Source of the DNA: Lepas anatifera
Taxonomy: Eukaryota; Arthropoda; Thecostraca; Lepadidae
Assembly (NCBI GenBank): GCA_034440635.1
Contig: JAOTON010000332.1
Span: 124,001 to 188,000, forward strand
DNA length: 64,000 bases
Direction: 5' to 3'
Position 1 is the stretch's first letter; each line of letters opens with the position of its first letter. This document shows, one piece after another, positions 35,972-46,855 of the stretch. The translations under genes were made by a program, and so were the position numbers. The notes under the pieces are model-generated. The model was not told the DNA's origin. It was given only the letters and a program-made list of their open reading frames with translations, and did not search any database.

Positions 35972-36530
35972 CATAGACGGATCTAGGGGCAAGAGGGGGG
36001 GCGCGTGCCCCCTGATCGACCCGCGGCGCCCCCTGAAATTGTCACGGCACTCCCCTGAGAGGTCGCTTCTCACCCTAACCCCCCCCCAGGATGCGAAAAT
36101 CGGCGCCCACCGATAGGGTTTGGCGCCCATCTGATCAGTGGCGGATCCAAGGGGGGCAAAAAAGGCATTTGCCCCCAAACGGAAAAGCTCGGGGCAAAAC
36201 TATGTTTTTGCCCCCTCCAAAGTGATCGACCTCCTTTTTTCCCTGACTCCTTTTTAGTTTATAAGCAAGATTTTGGTGCTTCAACTCTCAACTCCAAACA
36301 TAACCAATTAAGTTCAGTGTAAATGTTAGGCCTTGGACTGGAAAAGGGATCTCGAGCCCATCTTTTCACCCTGTGACGTTTTTTTTGCTTTTTGACTTTT
36401 GACTTTGGTTTGCCCCTCCCAAACCAACCGGCTAGATCCACCACTGCACCTGATATGTTTTTCCGGTGAGAAGCGGCGCCCCTCCCCCTCCCCCGAAGGG
36501 CCCCGATCGGCATATCTGGATCCGCCTATG
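35972..36530 (+). mobile_element. hAT element, 559 bp with a nested copy
   Basis: It starts CATAGACGGATCTAGGGG and ends TGGATCCGCCTATG. The perfect duplication GGTGCTTA is at 35964-35971 and 36531-36538. Its right duplication overlaps the left duplication of the 36543 element, so the two are abutting. Confidence 0.92.
36136..36446 (-). mobile_element. hAT element (2317 family) nested in 35972-36530
   Basis: CAGTGGCGGATCCAAGG at the left and CTAGATCCACCACTG at the right. CATCTGAT (36128-36135) and CACCTGAT (36447-36454) form the duplication, 7 of 8. Sister elements of the host read CACCTGAT(A) uninterrupted at this place (for example 48658), which confirms the empty site. Confidence 0.93.
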
Positions 36531-36679
36531 GGTGCTTAAGGTCATAGGCGTAGGAACCGGGGGGCAGGGGGCCACTGCCCCCCCCACTTTTCTGTGATAG
36601 TCCCCCCGCAACGGAGATAAGAATATCAGCAGCTGTAATATCAAGCAAGACACCTAAACTGCCCTGATAGCTTGCCCGG

Positions 36680-38065
36680 GAAACCTCTTAAACTTGTTTG
36701 TGCCCCTAAACTTTTCTGAGGTCCTATGAGTCGATTTTAAGGCCCCCTGAGCTGTTCGGGCCCCTGATCTGGCCTCTGATGCCATACAAGCTAATCTGGA
36801 CCCCTTGAGCTGAGCTGAGCGCCCCTGAGATGGTTGGGGCAGTATAAATTGTGCTAGGGGTCCCTAAGCTGAGCTAGGAGCCATGGGCTTGAACGGGGCC
36901 CCTTGAGTTGGCCAAAGACCCTATATCCGGTGACGCTGGGGAGCCCCTGAGCTGAGCTGGGACCGAAAAGCTAATCTGGGTCCCCTGTGCTGCATGGGAG
37001 GCCCCAAAACTTCTGGGGCCCCTGCACAGTAATAGGGCTCCTGACCTAAACTTGGGGTCATAAGCTTTAATTGGAACCCTGAGCTGTTGTGAAACCCTAT
37101 ATAAGCCGGCAAGGGGCCCCTGAGCTGAGCTGGGCCCTTAAGCCAATCTGGTCATCTCAGTTAATATGGGTCTCTGTGTTTAACTGAGGGCCCCTGAGAT
37201 GGTCTGGGATCCCCTATAGGGCTTTACAGCTACTGACCTGGGGGCCGTGAGCTTGAATGGCCCCTTGAGCTGTTCTGAGACCCTATATCAGCCGACCTCC
37301 CCTGAGCTCAGCTGGGCCCCCAAAGCTAGTCTAGGCCCTAAGCTAATCTGGGTACCCTTGTGCTTAGCTGGGCGCCCCTGGAACTGGTCTGGGCCCCCTG
37401 AAAAGTTTTGGGGCCCCTGAGCTGAGCTGGGGGCCATGGGCTTGAATGGGTTCTTGAGCTGTTCTGAGACCCTATGTAAGCCACCCTGGGGCCCGCTAAA
37501 CTGAGCTGGGCCCTAAGCTAATATGGGTACCCCATGTGCTTAATTGGGGCTTCTGAGCTGGTATGGGGCCCCTGAACTCTTCTAGGGCCCCTGGGCTAAG
37601 CTAGGGCCGTCACCATGAATGGAGTCCCCTGAGCTGGTATGAGACGAGGCCCTATATCAGAAGATCTGCGGGCCCCTGAGCTGAGCTGGGACTCCAAAGC
37701 TATTCTGAGGCCCCCTGTGCTGAACAGGGGCCCAGAGCTGGTCTCGGGCTCCTGAACTGTTCTAGAGTCGCTGAGCTAAGCTGGGATCCGTGAGCTTGAA
37801 CAGGCCCCTTGAGCTGTTTTGAGACCCTATACAAGCCGACCTGGGGACCTCTGAGCTGAGCCAGGCCACTAAGGTAATCTGGCCCCCTGTGCAAATCTGG
37901 GGCTCCCTCTGCTGAGCTTCTAGGGGCCCTGTGCTTATGTGGGGTTCCTTGATAAGCTGGTCCCGAGGTAAATGCACTGGTCTGGGGCCCCCTGAGCTGA
38001 CTGATTTGGGTTCCTGAGCCATGGTCTGGGCCTTGGGGGTCTCTAAGATAATTTGGTGGCCCCTG
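36680..38065. repeat. Minisatellite, about 22-bp unit (GGGGCCCCTGAGCTGAGCTG)
   Basis: About 55 degenerate copies, plus longer periodic blocks (GCTTGAATGG..CCCTATAT..AGCC recurs roughly every 180-220 bp). It fills the space after the left end of the 36543 element and matches 1100-1690 inverted. Confidence 0.9.
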
Positions 38066-38069
38066 AGCG

Positions 38070-38230
38070 GCATAGGTATAGGAACCAGGGGTCATGGGGA
38101 TACTGCCCCCGCCACTTTTCTGTGGTGGGCCCCGCAACGAATATACAAATATCAGCAACTGTAATATAAAACAAGAAACCCAAACGGGCCCGATAGCTCC
38201 TCTGGGAAAGTTCCAGTTCCGTAGTACGCT
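38070..38230 (+). repeat. Second copy of the 36543 left end
   Basis: CATAGGTATAGGAACCAGGG and the next 150 bp repeat 36543-36680 in the same orientation, so the minisatellite is bracketed by direct copies of the element end. This suggests duplication of end plus array, or a second truncated element. Confidence 0.75.
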
Positions 38231-38910
38231 CCCTGAAAGCCCCTGGATGACGAGCACTTCGTGAAAAAGGCGAAGGCACTTACTGCTCAAGTGTTTCCAA
38301 ATGAGCCCCGAGAACTGGACTCAATCAAACTCCATCCCATATCGCTCCAAACACAAAGAATGCATTCGGACACGCGCCCCGCACCAAATGCCGAACAAAA
38401 GCCGTGCCTGAGCCATCGAAAGGCGTGACGAGACTGGTCGTCTTTTACTACGAAGTAAAAAAAACGTAACCAATCAATTAGAGGAAACGGCGGGAAAGAA
38501 CGTAAGAAGTCATGTATAGAAACACCTAGTTCAGGCCGGTGTGCATTAGGTTGTGTCAATATATGGAAAATTGGAAAATGAGATCTTGCTCCATGATTTC
38601 CAGCTTTATTATGATCTAATAAACAATAATCAAAGCCAAAAAATTATTTACACTTTTTTACCTATCCCGTTGCCGACTGAAAAATGCATTTCTAGGTTTT
38701 TGGAGGCATTCCAACCAGGTTCACCAAGAACATGTTTCTTTATACTTGCTGATGTTTCTGCTTACAAAACTTAACATTTTTTTACAAACAAAACACAAAA
38801 CACAGACAGGGCCGTGATATCAAACGACCACACTTCTCTATGCCTAGATAACTTGGAATCACCTATTCCATGACACAAACGAGAAGAGCTATTCAGGTCA
38901 CTATGGACTT
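38231..38910. other. Unassigned
   Basis: AT-rich after 38550; no feature supported. Confidence 0.4.
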
Positions 38911-38914
38911 CTTC

Positions 38915-39440
38915 TTTAGAGCAGAAGGGATTGATTCAGGGAAAGGATGGTCGCAATAAGTCTAGCTGTATCTCGATGCCTAAAACACAGAGTTTCATAT
39001 TAATTTTAAGTTCCATCTACTTGATCGCCAACTTTGTGATGCCGAGGATGTCCGGCTTGCAGTTTATCCTGGGCATCAGTTTGGTGTACTGGGCCCATCG
39101 CCTGATAAAACCATCCCTCTTCTTGCACGATAGACAGAACTGGCAGCTGTCATTTGCTGTCCAGACGTGGCAGCTGCAGTCAGCTCCATGACCTGCGTGT
39201 GGCAGGCGAAGTGTCTACCTTCATGGGCTTCCCCCATGAACCCGAGATCTTGGACTTGATCAAGCTGCAGGTGATGATAGGCTCGGCCACCCCGTCCCAG
39301 TCGAGAATATTTTTGAGAATGATCATCTGTGTGTTGACGTAGGGCAGGGTCCGCGGCCTGAGAGAGGTGTTCCCCATATCCTGCTCCACTCTGGTGGAGA
39401 TGATCTTGCGGAAGGTGGTCCTCCTCTACTCCTGGGAAGT
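38915..39440 (-). pseudogene. Decayed gene copy A (inverted pair), unidentified
   Basis: On the minus strand, 39440 to 39190 reads RKIISTRVEQDMG..RPRTLPYVNTQ..CSLIKSKI..GKPMKVD; a shifted frame then gives CQFCLSCKKRDGFIRRW and KPDILGITKLAIK before a stop near 39020. Each segment aligns, in the same order, with copy B on the plus strand (39637-40500). The conserved points are IS.R.EQ, LR.R..P..NTQ, CSL.K and GK.MKV, a Cys-rich stretch with RRD.FIRR, and a LGITKLAIK segment that opens a hydrophobic C-terminal region. Frameshifts and stops make it a pseudogene. I do not recognise the family. The conserved order across two diverged copies shows a real ancestral protein, possibly from a mobile or viral element or a host membrane protein. 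Confidence 0.6.
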
Positions 39441-40024
39441 ACCGAGGCTTACTTCCCCTACTGGCTACATGTGTAGACCAGCAACGACTGGCTGGACGGG
39501 CCTCGGAACGTCATGTTCGAACTCTCCTGCCTTCGTACCAAGCCCAAGGTGGTGCAGTTGAATGCCATGCCCACCGTGTACTCCTCTGTAAAGTTCGTTC
39601 ACACCGAGGCGATTCTGGTCACCATGCTCTGAAGCGATGAGGAGAAAGTTCGCCTTTATCAAGGTTATCTCCATCAGAGGAGAGCAGGAGAAGACCACCT
39701 ACCTCAGGCTGCGGATCATGCCCGGTCCCAATACACAGGCGTCTGCCCTCAATAATATAATCGAGCGGGAGGCCACCACCGAGTTTATCATGGCCTGCAG
39801 CTTGACCAAGTGCAGGTCGCTACAGTTCATGGGGAAGCACATGAAGGTAGAGTTTTTCCCCTGCCGCCCACACATAGGCCATAGAGAGAGCTGTAATGCT
39901 GGAAAGGACGTGACAGCTGGAGCCAGTTCAGTCTGTAATGCTGAGAGGAGGGATAGATTCATCCGGCGAAGGGTATAGGACATCGAACCGGTGCCCAGAA
40001 TCAACAGGAATCTGGACCTCCGCA

Positions 40025-40192
40025 GCATAATAACAATAATTTTTGGGGCTTATCGACACACCAACTACCAGGGTTATATGGCGTAGCCAACTCTTTCCTT
40101 GTTGGGGGGGTTTCTTGGGAGTCAAATTGATCTTCGCTTAGGGAATCCGCTGCGCCTGGAACCCGGATTGGCCGCGTGGAAACCAGCATAAC
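40025..40192 (-). mobile_element. SINE, tandem copy 1
   Basis: The body has ACCAACTACCAGGGTTATATGGCGT and TTCCTTGTTGGGGGGG as in the 30629 SINE, but the tRNA-like head is degraded. It has an AATAATTTTTGGGGC tail at the left. Confidence 0.75.
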
Positions 40193-40373
40193 TGTTCGGT
40201 ATTATCGGTGCACTAACTGCCAGGGTTATATGGCGTCGCAAACTATTTCCCTGTTGGAGGGGTTTATTGGGAGTCAAATCGCTCCTTGCACAAGGAATCT
40301 GCTGGGCCTTAAACCCGGGCCAGCCGCGTGGAAAGCAAGGTTGCTAACAACCATATCACCATGCCCCCACCTC
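40193..40373 (-). mobile_element. SINE, tandem copy 2
   Basis: Directly follows copy 1 in the same orientation, with ACTAACTGCCAGGGTTATATG and CCCTGTTGGAGGGGTTTATT. The minus-strand head has A-box-like TGGTTGTTAGCAACC and B box GGTTTAAGGCC. Confidence 0.8.
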
Positions 40374-40505
40374 GGCATCACAAAGCTGGCCATCAAGTAC
40401 ATTGCACTTGCAGTCATACTGGAACTCTGCATTTTAGGCATCAAAATATTGCTAGCCGGATTTATTGTGACCAACCTTTACCTAAATTACTCTATAACGC
40501 TGTGA

Positions 40506-40921
40506 AGAAGGGATCTATAATAGCCTAAATAAATGTTCCCGTTTTTTCTCATTAAATAAGCGAATAAAAGTTGATTAAGCATAATGAATGAAGCCATTTG
40601 GTATCGAAGGATTGTTTGTAGTTTTCCCAACAGTTTTTAGTTTTGTAAATATGATGAAAAGGGCCTTAACATCTCTAAATATAAAAAACGCGCTCTTGAT
40701 AAAAAATTGTTGAAATCCTCCAATAGAGCTCAAATGCAGTTCTTCTTCGAAAAAGTTATAGGAAAAACTTTTTTCCTTTTTCTATGATTTATCAGATCAT
40801 AATACAGCTTGAAAACATATGGCCACATTTCATTTCCCAATTCTGCATATATTGACAACCTTGTGTGTATGCGTGCCTTATTGACACCAAACGGGCAATT
40901 CAAAACTGTTTATAATTATGG
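40506..40921. other. Unassigned, AT-rich
   Basis: Nothing recognised. Confidence 0.4.
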
Positions 40922-41231
40922 GCCCCCGTCATGGGCGTAGCCACCACTAGGGACAGTAGGGACAGTGTTCCTACAAGTTTTGAGACCCCTGAAAACTTGT
41001 AGCGAATGTGCCTGCAAGTTTTGAAGACCGGGAAAGATATGACAATCGCCATTTGTTAATTTTTCCAATACATCTTCCGATGGTACCTACCTACTTCTCG
41101 CGTATGAAAATCTGGTTAGCGTCATTCGCAGATATTAGAAATAATTGATTTTGTAACCTTTGATTTCAATTTATCCCAATTTCCTAAATCTTTCCCGTCA
41201 TTTCTGTACCCTATAAGAAATGGGAGAAATG

Positions 41232-41798
41232 TTAATCCGCGCCCCACCGGGGTTCGGCGCCACCTTTGCTCCACGAGGGTGCATCGATTGCCCCTCTAAC
41301 TCCGAAAGTATGAGAGCTAGGGCAAATCTGCAAAGAGTATTGGAAGGTTCGTGTGCATTCATTAAGGTCTTAATTTACATTTTTAAGCGCTCAGGTCAAA
41401 GGTTTAGCCTCCAGAGATCAGGTTGGGTCACTATGGCTATTCCAACTAAAATGTGCAATGCTAAGAAAACTGGTCATAGCTTGTATGCCATTAGAGCTAT
41501 TGAGATCTGGTAAAGTAAATTTGATAGGAAAATGACAGGGCTTTCTCCTCTCTGTGGAACATAATGTCCTGCCGATAGTGGTTTGACCTCCAGAGGGCAC
41601 CTTTTGACCTGACATGACCTTAGGCTACGGAAGGTCAGAAAGTTCCCTTGTCAAATATTAAATGAAAGGCAGTGACGAGATATACATGATGAAGTATTAT
41701 GCATTGATCTAGCTTGATTAGGTTAAAAGTTATGGTCAAAATACTGTTGTTGAGCCCTGGTCACCTGGCATGACCTCAGCTATGTCAGAGGAAACATT
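41232..41798 (-). mobile_element. TTAA-family element (56178 subfamily), truncated
   Basis: Starts TTAATCCGCGCCCCACCGG. The body matches 27833-28300 (GTCATAGC..GCCATTAGAGC, GGTAAAGTAAATTTGATAGG, AATACTGTT). It is cut where the next TTAA element begins at 41799. Confidence 0.8.
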
Positions 41799-43992
41799 TT
41801 AACCCCACAGGGTGACAGGGTGACGGGGAGCGGTGTTTGAAAACCCTTGGGCTCCTCCAGGGGCACGAAAAAATGGTGACGCGAAGCGCTGTCGTACTTG
41901 GCACACCTCATCCTTCATCGGTTCCGCAACCTTCCCCAACATTTTAAGGTTGGGTCATCTCGGATCAGGTTACCAGTGCATGTCAAGTGACCTCACCTCC
42001 AAAAATGTTAGGGTGGCATAAGTAAGAAAAGAGTGAATCTATCGAATTGAAACCTATACCACATAATGGGCCCGCCGAGAACGGCAAGAAAATCCGGAAT
42101 TTTTCATATCGTAGACTTTGGGGCAGGTACAGATCATGACCTCACCATTGGAAATGCATGGGGAAAACGGAATTGGCCGAAAATTGCATTAATTTTGTAG
42201 ATAACGCTTGTAATCAAGATACCTTTACTTAAAGGTATGTTCAAGAGGGATTACTCCAAGCCCGAGTGACGTCACATGGGCGTGGAGGAATTCTTTCACC
42301 CTTGGGCCGTGTGTCAAACTGCTGCTAATTGCATTGCCCGCTTACGAATTTGTGAGAATACACGGTAATCAAATTTATCCAAAATGTAATAGATAAGTCT
42401 CATCTTTGATTACGGGCATTTTTATGCAAAAAGTTGGATATTTAATCATTTAATTTTCCAATGTTATATACTACGAGGTGTGACGTCACATTCGGTGATC
42501 TGCGCTTGCTGTTGGAGGGGGCTGGCTTGTAATACCTTCGCATTCTCCAGAACATAGTATCCTAGGGCCCTTCATAGGTTCATGTTGCAAGTTTAAACCT
42601 GTGACCTCTGAGAGATCATCTGGGGCTGCCCAAAGCAGGTTTTTTCCGACTTGAGTCAACAACTTTGCACAAAATGATAAATATTTTATTTTCATACCAT
42701 TACGTTTGGAATGTTATTCCGCGTCGATTTATATGCATATTGACTATGCTAGGCTAGATGATGACCTTGGCATGACCTTAGACTAGGTCTTTAGATCAGG
42801 TTTTTGTTTGACCTAGTAGGGGAAAGTGTGTGTATTGCGCCCCCCTAACTAATTGCGCCCCCTGACAACAGAGAAAGGTACAAGTGGCAGTTATGTTTGG
42901 GCACCTTAATCCAGTTCCCACCTCTAATCCATAGATTTTCCCAACTTTTCGATGAATTCGTGCGTAAGAAGGTATTTTAGTCAGCCAGTGAAGTAAATTC
43001 AGCACTTCCTTAAATCTACACGGGTTTATGAACCCAAAAAATGAGAATACGGCTGGTACATTTCGAAATCGATTGTTTTAATTTCAAAGTCAGAAATGTA
43101 TTACATATTCTGAAATCAACATTTATAGATTATCCCTGGTGGTAGATTTTTAAAGCAGAGATCTCTGATTTAAATGCAAAAAAGTAACTGCACCCTGGTC
43201 AAATGCGCACTATCAAAATATATGTTGAAAAATCGAATCCAAAGCCTTTCTGTATGAGTGTGATTTTATTATTACAAGTCATAATGAATGCAAGAATACC
43301 ATATTAAAATGACTTCCAGACTCTCCAGGTGAAAATCTTGGAAGGCAGCCGAGCCCCATTTGCTCTTACACTAACGCTCATTTCGGCCATGCCATTGAAT
43401 TAACATTGTATGAGGAAAGGGAGCAATTAAATCTAAATGCGCCCCCCTCCGGGTGCAGTTACCCTCACATTTTGGCAAATGCGCCCTTTGCGTAGTTTCA
43501 CGTAAATCGGAATTCACTCTTAGAATAGGCTATTTTCGATCAGGAATTTTTTGTTAATAACGAAAAAAATATCAAATTTTGTAATTTGATCCACACTAGC
43601 GATATCAAATAGGACATATTCGTCTAGTAAGTGATGTTACCTTAGGGGGGGCGCAATACACCTACTTTCCCCTGTAGTAATATTATACATCATTCGATTC
43701 GCCGTAACGAGAGGAAGTGAATTTTGCCTAAAATAATTCTAACTCAACTCTGGCAGACGCTAGAGCCCAGAAACTCTCCTTTAACATACCACATTCTTTG
43801 TCCTGTCATGACTTCAATATTGACCTCAGCCAAAAAGTGACTGATGTAGTTTCTTCGTGAATTTTTATGAGCTATTCATCAGCTTTCAGGTTTTTTCGCT
43901 ATCCCGTATGAGAGCCCAGTTCGATGGGGGTTGTTTAAACACCCCCCCACCAAGGCGAAGGTGGCTCGGAGGCTCACCGGGGCGGGTCTTAA
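41799..43992 (+). mobile_element. TTAA-family element, with a nested insertion
   Basis: The left end TTAACCCCACAGGG and right end CCGGGGCGGGTCTTAA have TTAA at both ends (41799-41802, 43989-43992). GGTGTTTGAAAACCC and TTGTTTAAACACCCCCCC form terminal hairpin blocks. It shares AAGCGCTGTCGTACTTGGCACAC and CATTTCCAATGGTGAGGTCATG with 19959-20520. A TA-type element occupies 42817-43676. 42240-42520 may be a further insertion. Confidence 0.83.
42817..43676. mobile_element. TA-flanked MITE with GCGCCCCC motifs, 860 bp
   Basis: The left end TAGGGGAAAGTGTGTGTATT and GCGCCCCCCTAA mirror the right end TTAGGGGGGGCGCAATACAC and CTACTTTCCCCTGTA. TIRs are about 30 bp with two or three differences. Inside, further (A/T)TGCG(C)CCCC copies are spaced along both strands. 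Tc1/mariner-like by TA ends; no transposase. Confidence 0.82.
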
Positions 43993-44688
43993 CGCTTGCT
44001 CAGCTGTGAGTCAGGAGCGTTTGGTGTTGACCCTGGGAAACAGCCGCGCTTTTACTTGAGCTTCCCATTTAATTTCATCAATAAGGATACCAAAAACAAG
44101 GAATGGAAATGGTGGCCAAGATAACTACAGGAGACGAGGGCCTAGTGATAGGTATAAGAACGGCGGGAAGTCTTGATTTAGGGGAGGGTGATAGAATTTC
44201 TAACCCGTTTATTTCCAGTCAACGCCAGAGGGTTAATGTTAAAATTCCTCATTTAAGGGGGAGCACCGTGCCCAGGTGCCCCCCAAGCTCCGCCGCCAGC
44301 GGATAGGTAACTGTGTATCGACACAGGGCTTCATATGCAGAACACAGAAGCCCGATTTCAGTGATATAGCTACGCAATGCTCTCGCAACATTGCGTTGAA
44401 CTTACTTCTTTCTTCTAAACATTTTCTATTTTTAGTTTTCCCTATTTTGGGAACATATCTTTTGTGCGACTAAATTGTATGTTAGCTCACCGATGTTCAT
44501 AGGTAGGTGGCTGGACTCCGAGCCCAAAAGCCCGCCTACATCCACTGTCATCGCTAGTGGGGGCCAAAACACTCACATGGGCCATCCAACGCCTATACCA
44601 AAGAATGCAAGACCCACTAAAAATCTCGCTCTCCCGCGAACGTTTCCAACGCGCACAACTCTTCCCTGTCGCAGAGGGTAATGCAGTG
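43993..44688. other. Unassigned interior of the 40930 hAT element
   Basis: No supported feature. Confidence 0.35.
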
Positions 44689-44830
44689 GCAGATACAAGG
44701 GGGGCTAGTGGGGCTCAAGACCCACCCCTAAAATATCGTAGTACCTATAATATATGAATAGCGGGAGGCTGTCCGAGGTAGGAGGAGGCACGAGTCCCTC
44801 AGCCCCCCTTAAATGGCTGGTTATACAAAT
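44689..44830 (+). mobile_element. Short hAT-like element, right end decayed
   Basis: CAGTGGCAGATACAAGGGGG start and CAGCCCCCCTTAAA near the end, matching 15495-15653. No clear duplication. Confidence 0.55.
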
Positions 44831-45311
44831 GCTTCTGATACTGTGATATTTTTCTTTTTCAATTACCGTGTTTTTAAGGTGTCATTTCATATAGTTAAGC
44901 GAGCTTTATCATTCATAAGCAGCGACTATTTTTGCACAACCCTAAACAATAATGGCGATTGACACAAAATAACGAATGTATTTTAGCAACATTTTCAAAG
45001 GGATATGCTAAAATGTATAAGGATCATCGAATAACTTCCCAGGTACAAAAGACCAAAACGCATGAGGGATAAATTCAATTTAGTCATGGCCTAGCGCTCA
45101 TTTCGCTGTAGTTATGGATGCAAACGTGGATGCTATATGGGCCCAAAATGGCCTCACTGTGCGCCCCAAGAACCTAAATAACTAACTACGGATGGGACGA
45201 TAATTTGATTCATGGACTCATCACCCGAATTTAAACACAGTGGGTCTAATCAATACGATAATTTACAGCTGAGAGAAATTTTCGAAACGAATAGACACAG
45301 CAAGCTGAAGG

Positions 45312-45905
45312 TAGGGTAGAGTGGGGTAACGCGCCCACCTGGGTAAGACGCCTACTACTATGTCCAGGCTGATGTAAGAACTTTATTCGCCATCTAATAT
45401 TTTTCTGATAGCGGCCTTTCTGATCCAGTCCTGGACATGATTGGACGCGCCCAGTAAACTCCGGTATTTTTCAGCAAACATATTTTGCTTTTTGCACCTC
45501 CGGATATAAAAACAAGCTATCTTTAGGTTAAGATTGTTATCTATGCGACGTAAATGTGTTCATCCTACCAACTTTGTCACAGCATTATCATACAGCGTAA
45601 TTGTAATAATATTCCTATTTGTTCCCGTGAGGCAATAGGTACAATATAGGCTGGGAGTTATATGACGGCCTTTTAATCCGGTGCTTGGGCGTTTTACCCC
45701 ACTATCGGGGCAAAACGCCTTTTTACATGGTCTCAAGAAAAAATAGATTTCGCGCACTTTGCATCGTGTCAGAATCACACATTTCTATCTGAGTGTAGGC
45801 AAACGATGGAAGAACTTAACAAAGAAAAAACAAAGTAATTCCATCCATGCAGGATCAGTACAGACGAATTCTCCCAACGTCTGCGTCTTACCCCACTCTA
45901 CCCTA
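45312..45905. mobile_element. Tc1/mariner-like MITE, 594 bp, copy 2
   Basis: Identical ends to copy 1 (TA-GGGTAGAGTGGGGTAA and its complement) and aligned over its whole length, at roughly 85-90% identity by eye. Confidence 0.9.
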
Positions 45906-46003
45906 TATCGAAACACTCCCCTGTTCACTCCACATTAAAATATACGGTGATTAGATTTAGTTTGAAGCCTTCACAACCACTTACTATGAGTGGAAATTTC
46001 CTC

Positions 46004-46855
46004 TTAACACGCGCATTGATAGGGGTCTGAGCCGCCTTCACTTTGACGGGGGGGGCGGGTACCCGCCCCGCTAAGATCTCAAGAACCACGCTAGGTAGCA
46101 AAAAACAGTAAACGGCGTTGGGTAGCCCATTCACTTCTCCATCAAAAATATTTTAACCATTTTTTTGTCAGGTCACATCTGAGGTCACTAGAGGCCAAAA
46201 CATGCCATCATAGGAATAACATGTAAGTGCAGGTTTTCAGTCATTACATCTGAACAAGTAAATATAGAGCAAAACGATTCAAACCATATGAATCCTCGCA
46301 GTAAGCCGAATCGAATGATATATAATATGACCTTGCTAGGTCAAGTTAAGGATTTGACCTGACCTTGGGTCAGCTTAAGGTCAAATTAAGTAAAATGCAT
46401 ATCATTAGAACTGCAAAGATAATGCAAATCTAATGCAATTGAAATAAACGCTTTATCACCATCCATTGCTAAGTTATCCAGTTAAAACAATTTTTCCCGT
46501 GTATTTCCAATGGAGAGGTCATGGCTCGTACCTGACCTTGGGTCATCGATATAAAAATACCGGAACAAATCTTAGAGAACTCGGTGGGCCCATTATGTGA
46601 CAAGAGTTTCAATCGTATAACCTCACCCTGTTCCGACTTATGCTATCTTAAATTTTTATTGGTCAGGTCACTTGACCTGTACTGGTGACCTGACCTGAGA
46701 TGACCGAACCTTAAGATGTTGAAAAAATGTTATAAAATGATGGGGAAAAAGATATGCCAAATACGGGCATAGCACCGCTACGCACCGCCGCTTTTATGCT
46801 ATCTCCGAAAAACCCGAGGGGGACGGTTACCCGCCCCCGTCAATGCACGTGTTAA
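46004..46855 (+). mobile_element. TTAA-family element, complete, 852 bp
   Basis: TTAACACGCGCATTGATA at the left and CCGTCAATGCACGTGTTAA at the right are near-perfect inverted repeats, with TTAA at both ends. The conserved core TTTCCAATGGAGAGGTCATG, then GTACCTGACCTTGGGTCATC, is at about 46505-46550. Many other half-sites (for example GACCTGACCTGAGATGACC at 46690). Confidence 0.9.

Larger units (their letters stand above)
39440..40505 (+). pseudogene. Decayed gene copy B, split by two SINEs
   Basis: The plus strand starts with a protein-like stretch (SNDWLDGPRNVMFELSCLRT then VQLNAMPTVYSSVKF, 39480-39610) that has no counterpart in copy A. After a stop and frameshift it continues with the part shared with copy A: FIKVISIRGEQEKTTYLRLR, CSLTKCRS, GKHMKVEFF, then RRDRFIRRR and a stop at about 39979. 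Two SINEs (40025-40373) interrupt it. After them comes LGITKLAIKYIALAVILEL, a likely membrane segment, ending at 40505. Disabled by stops, shifts and insertions. Family unknown. Confidence 0.6.
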
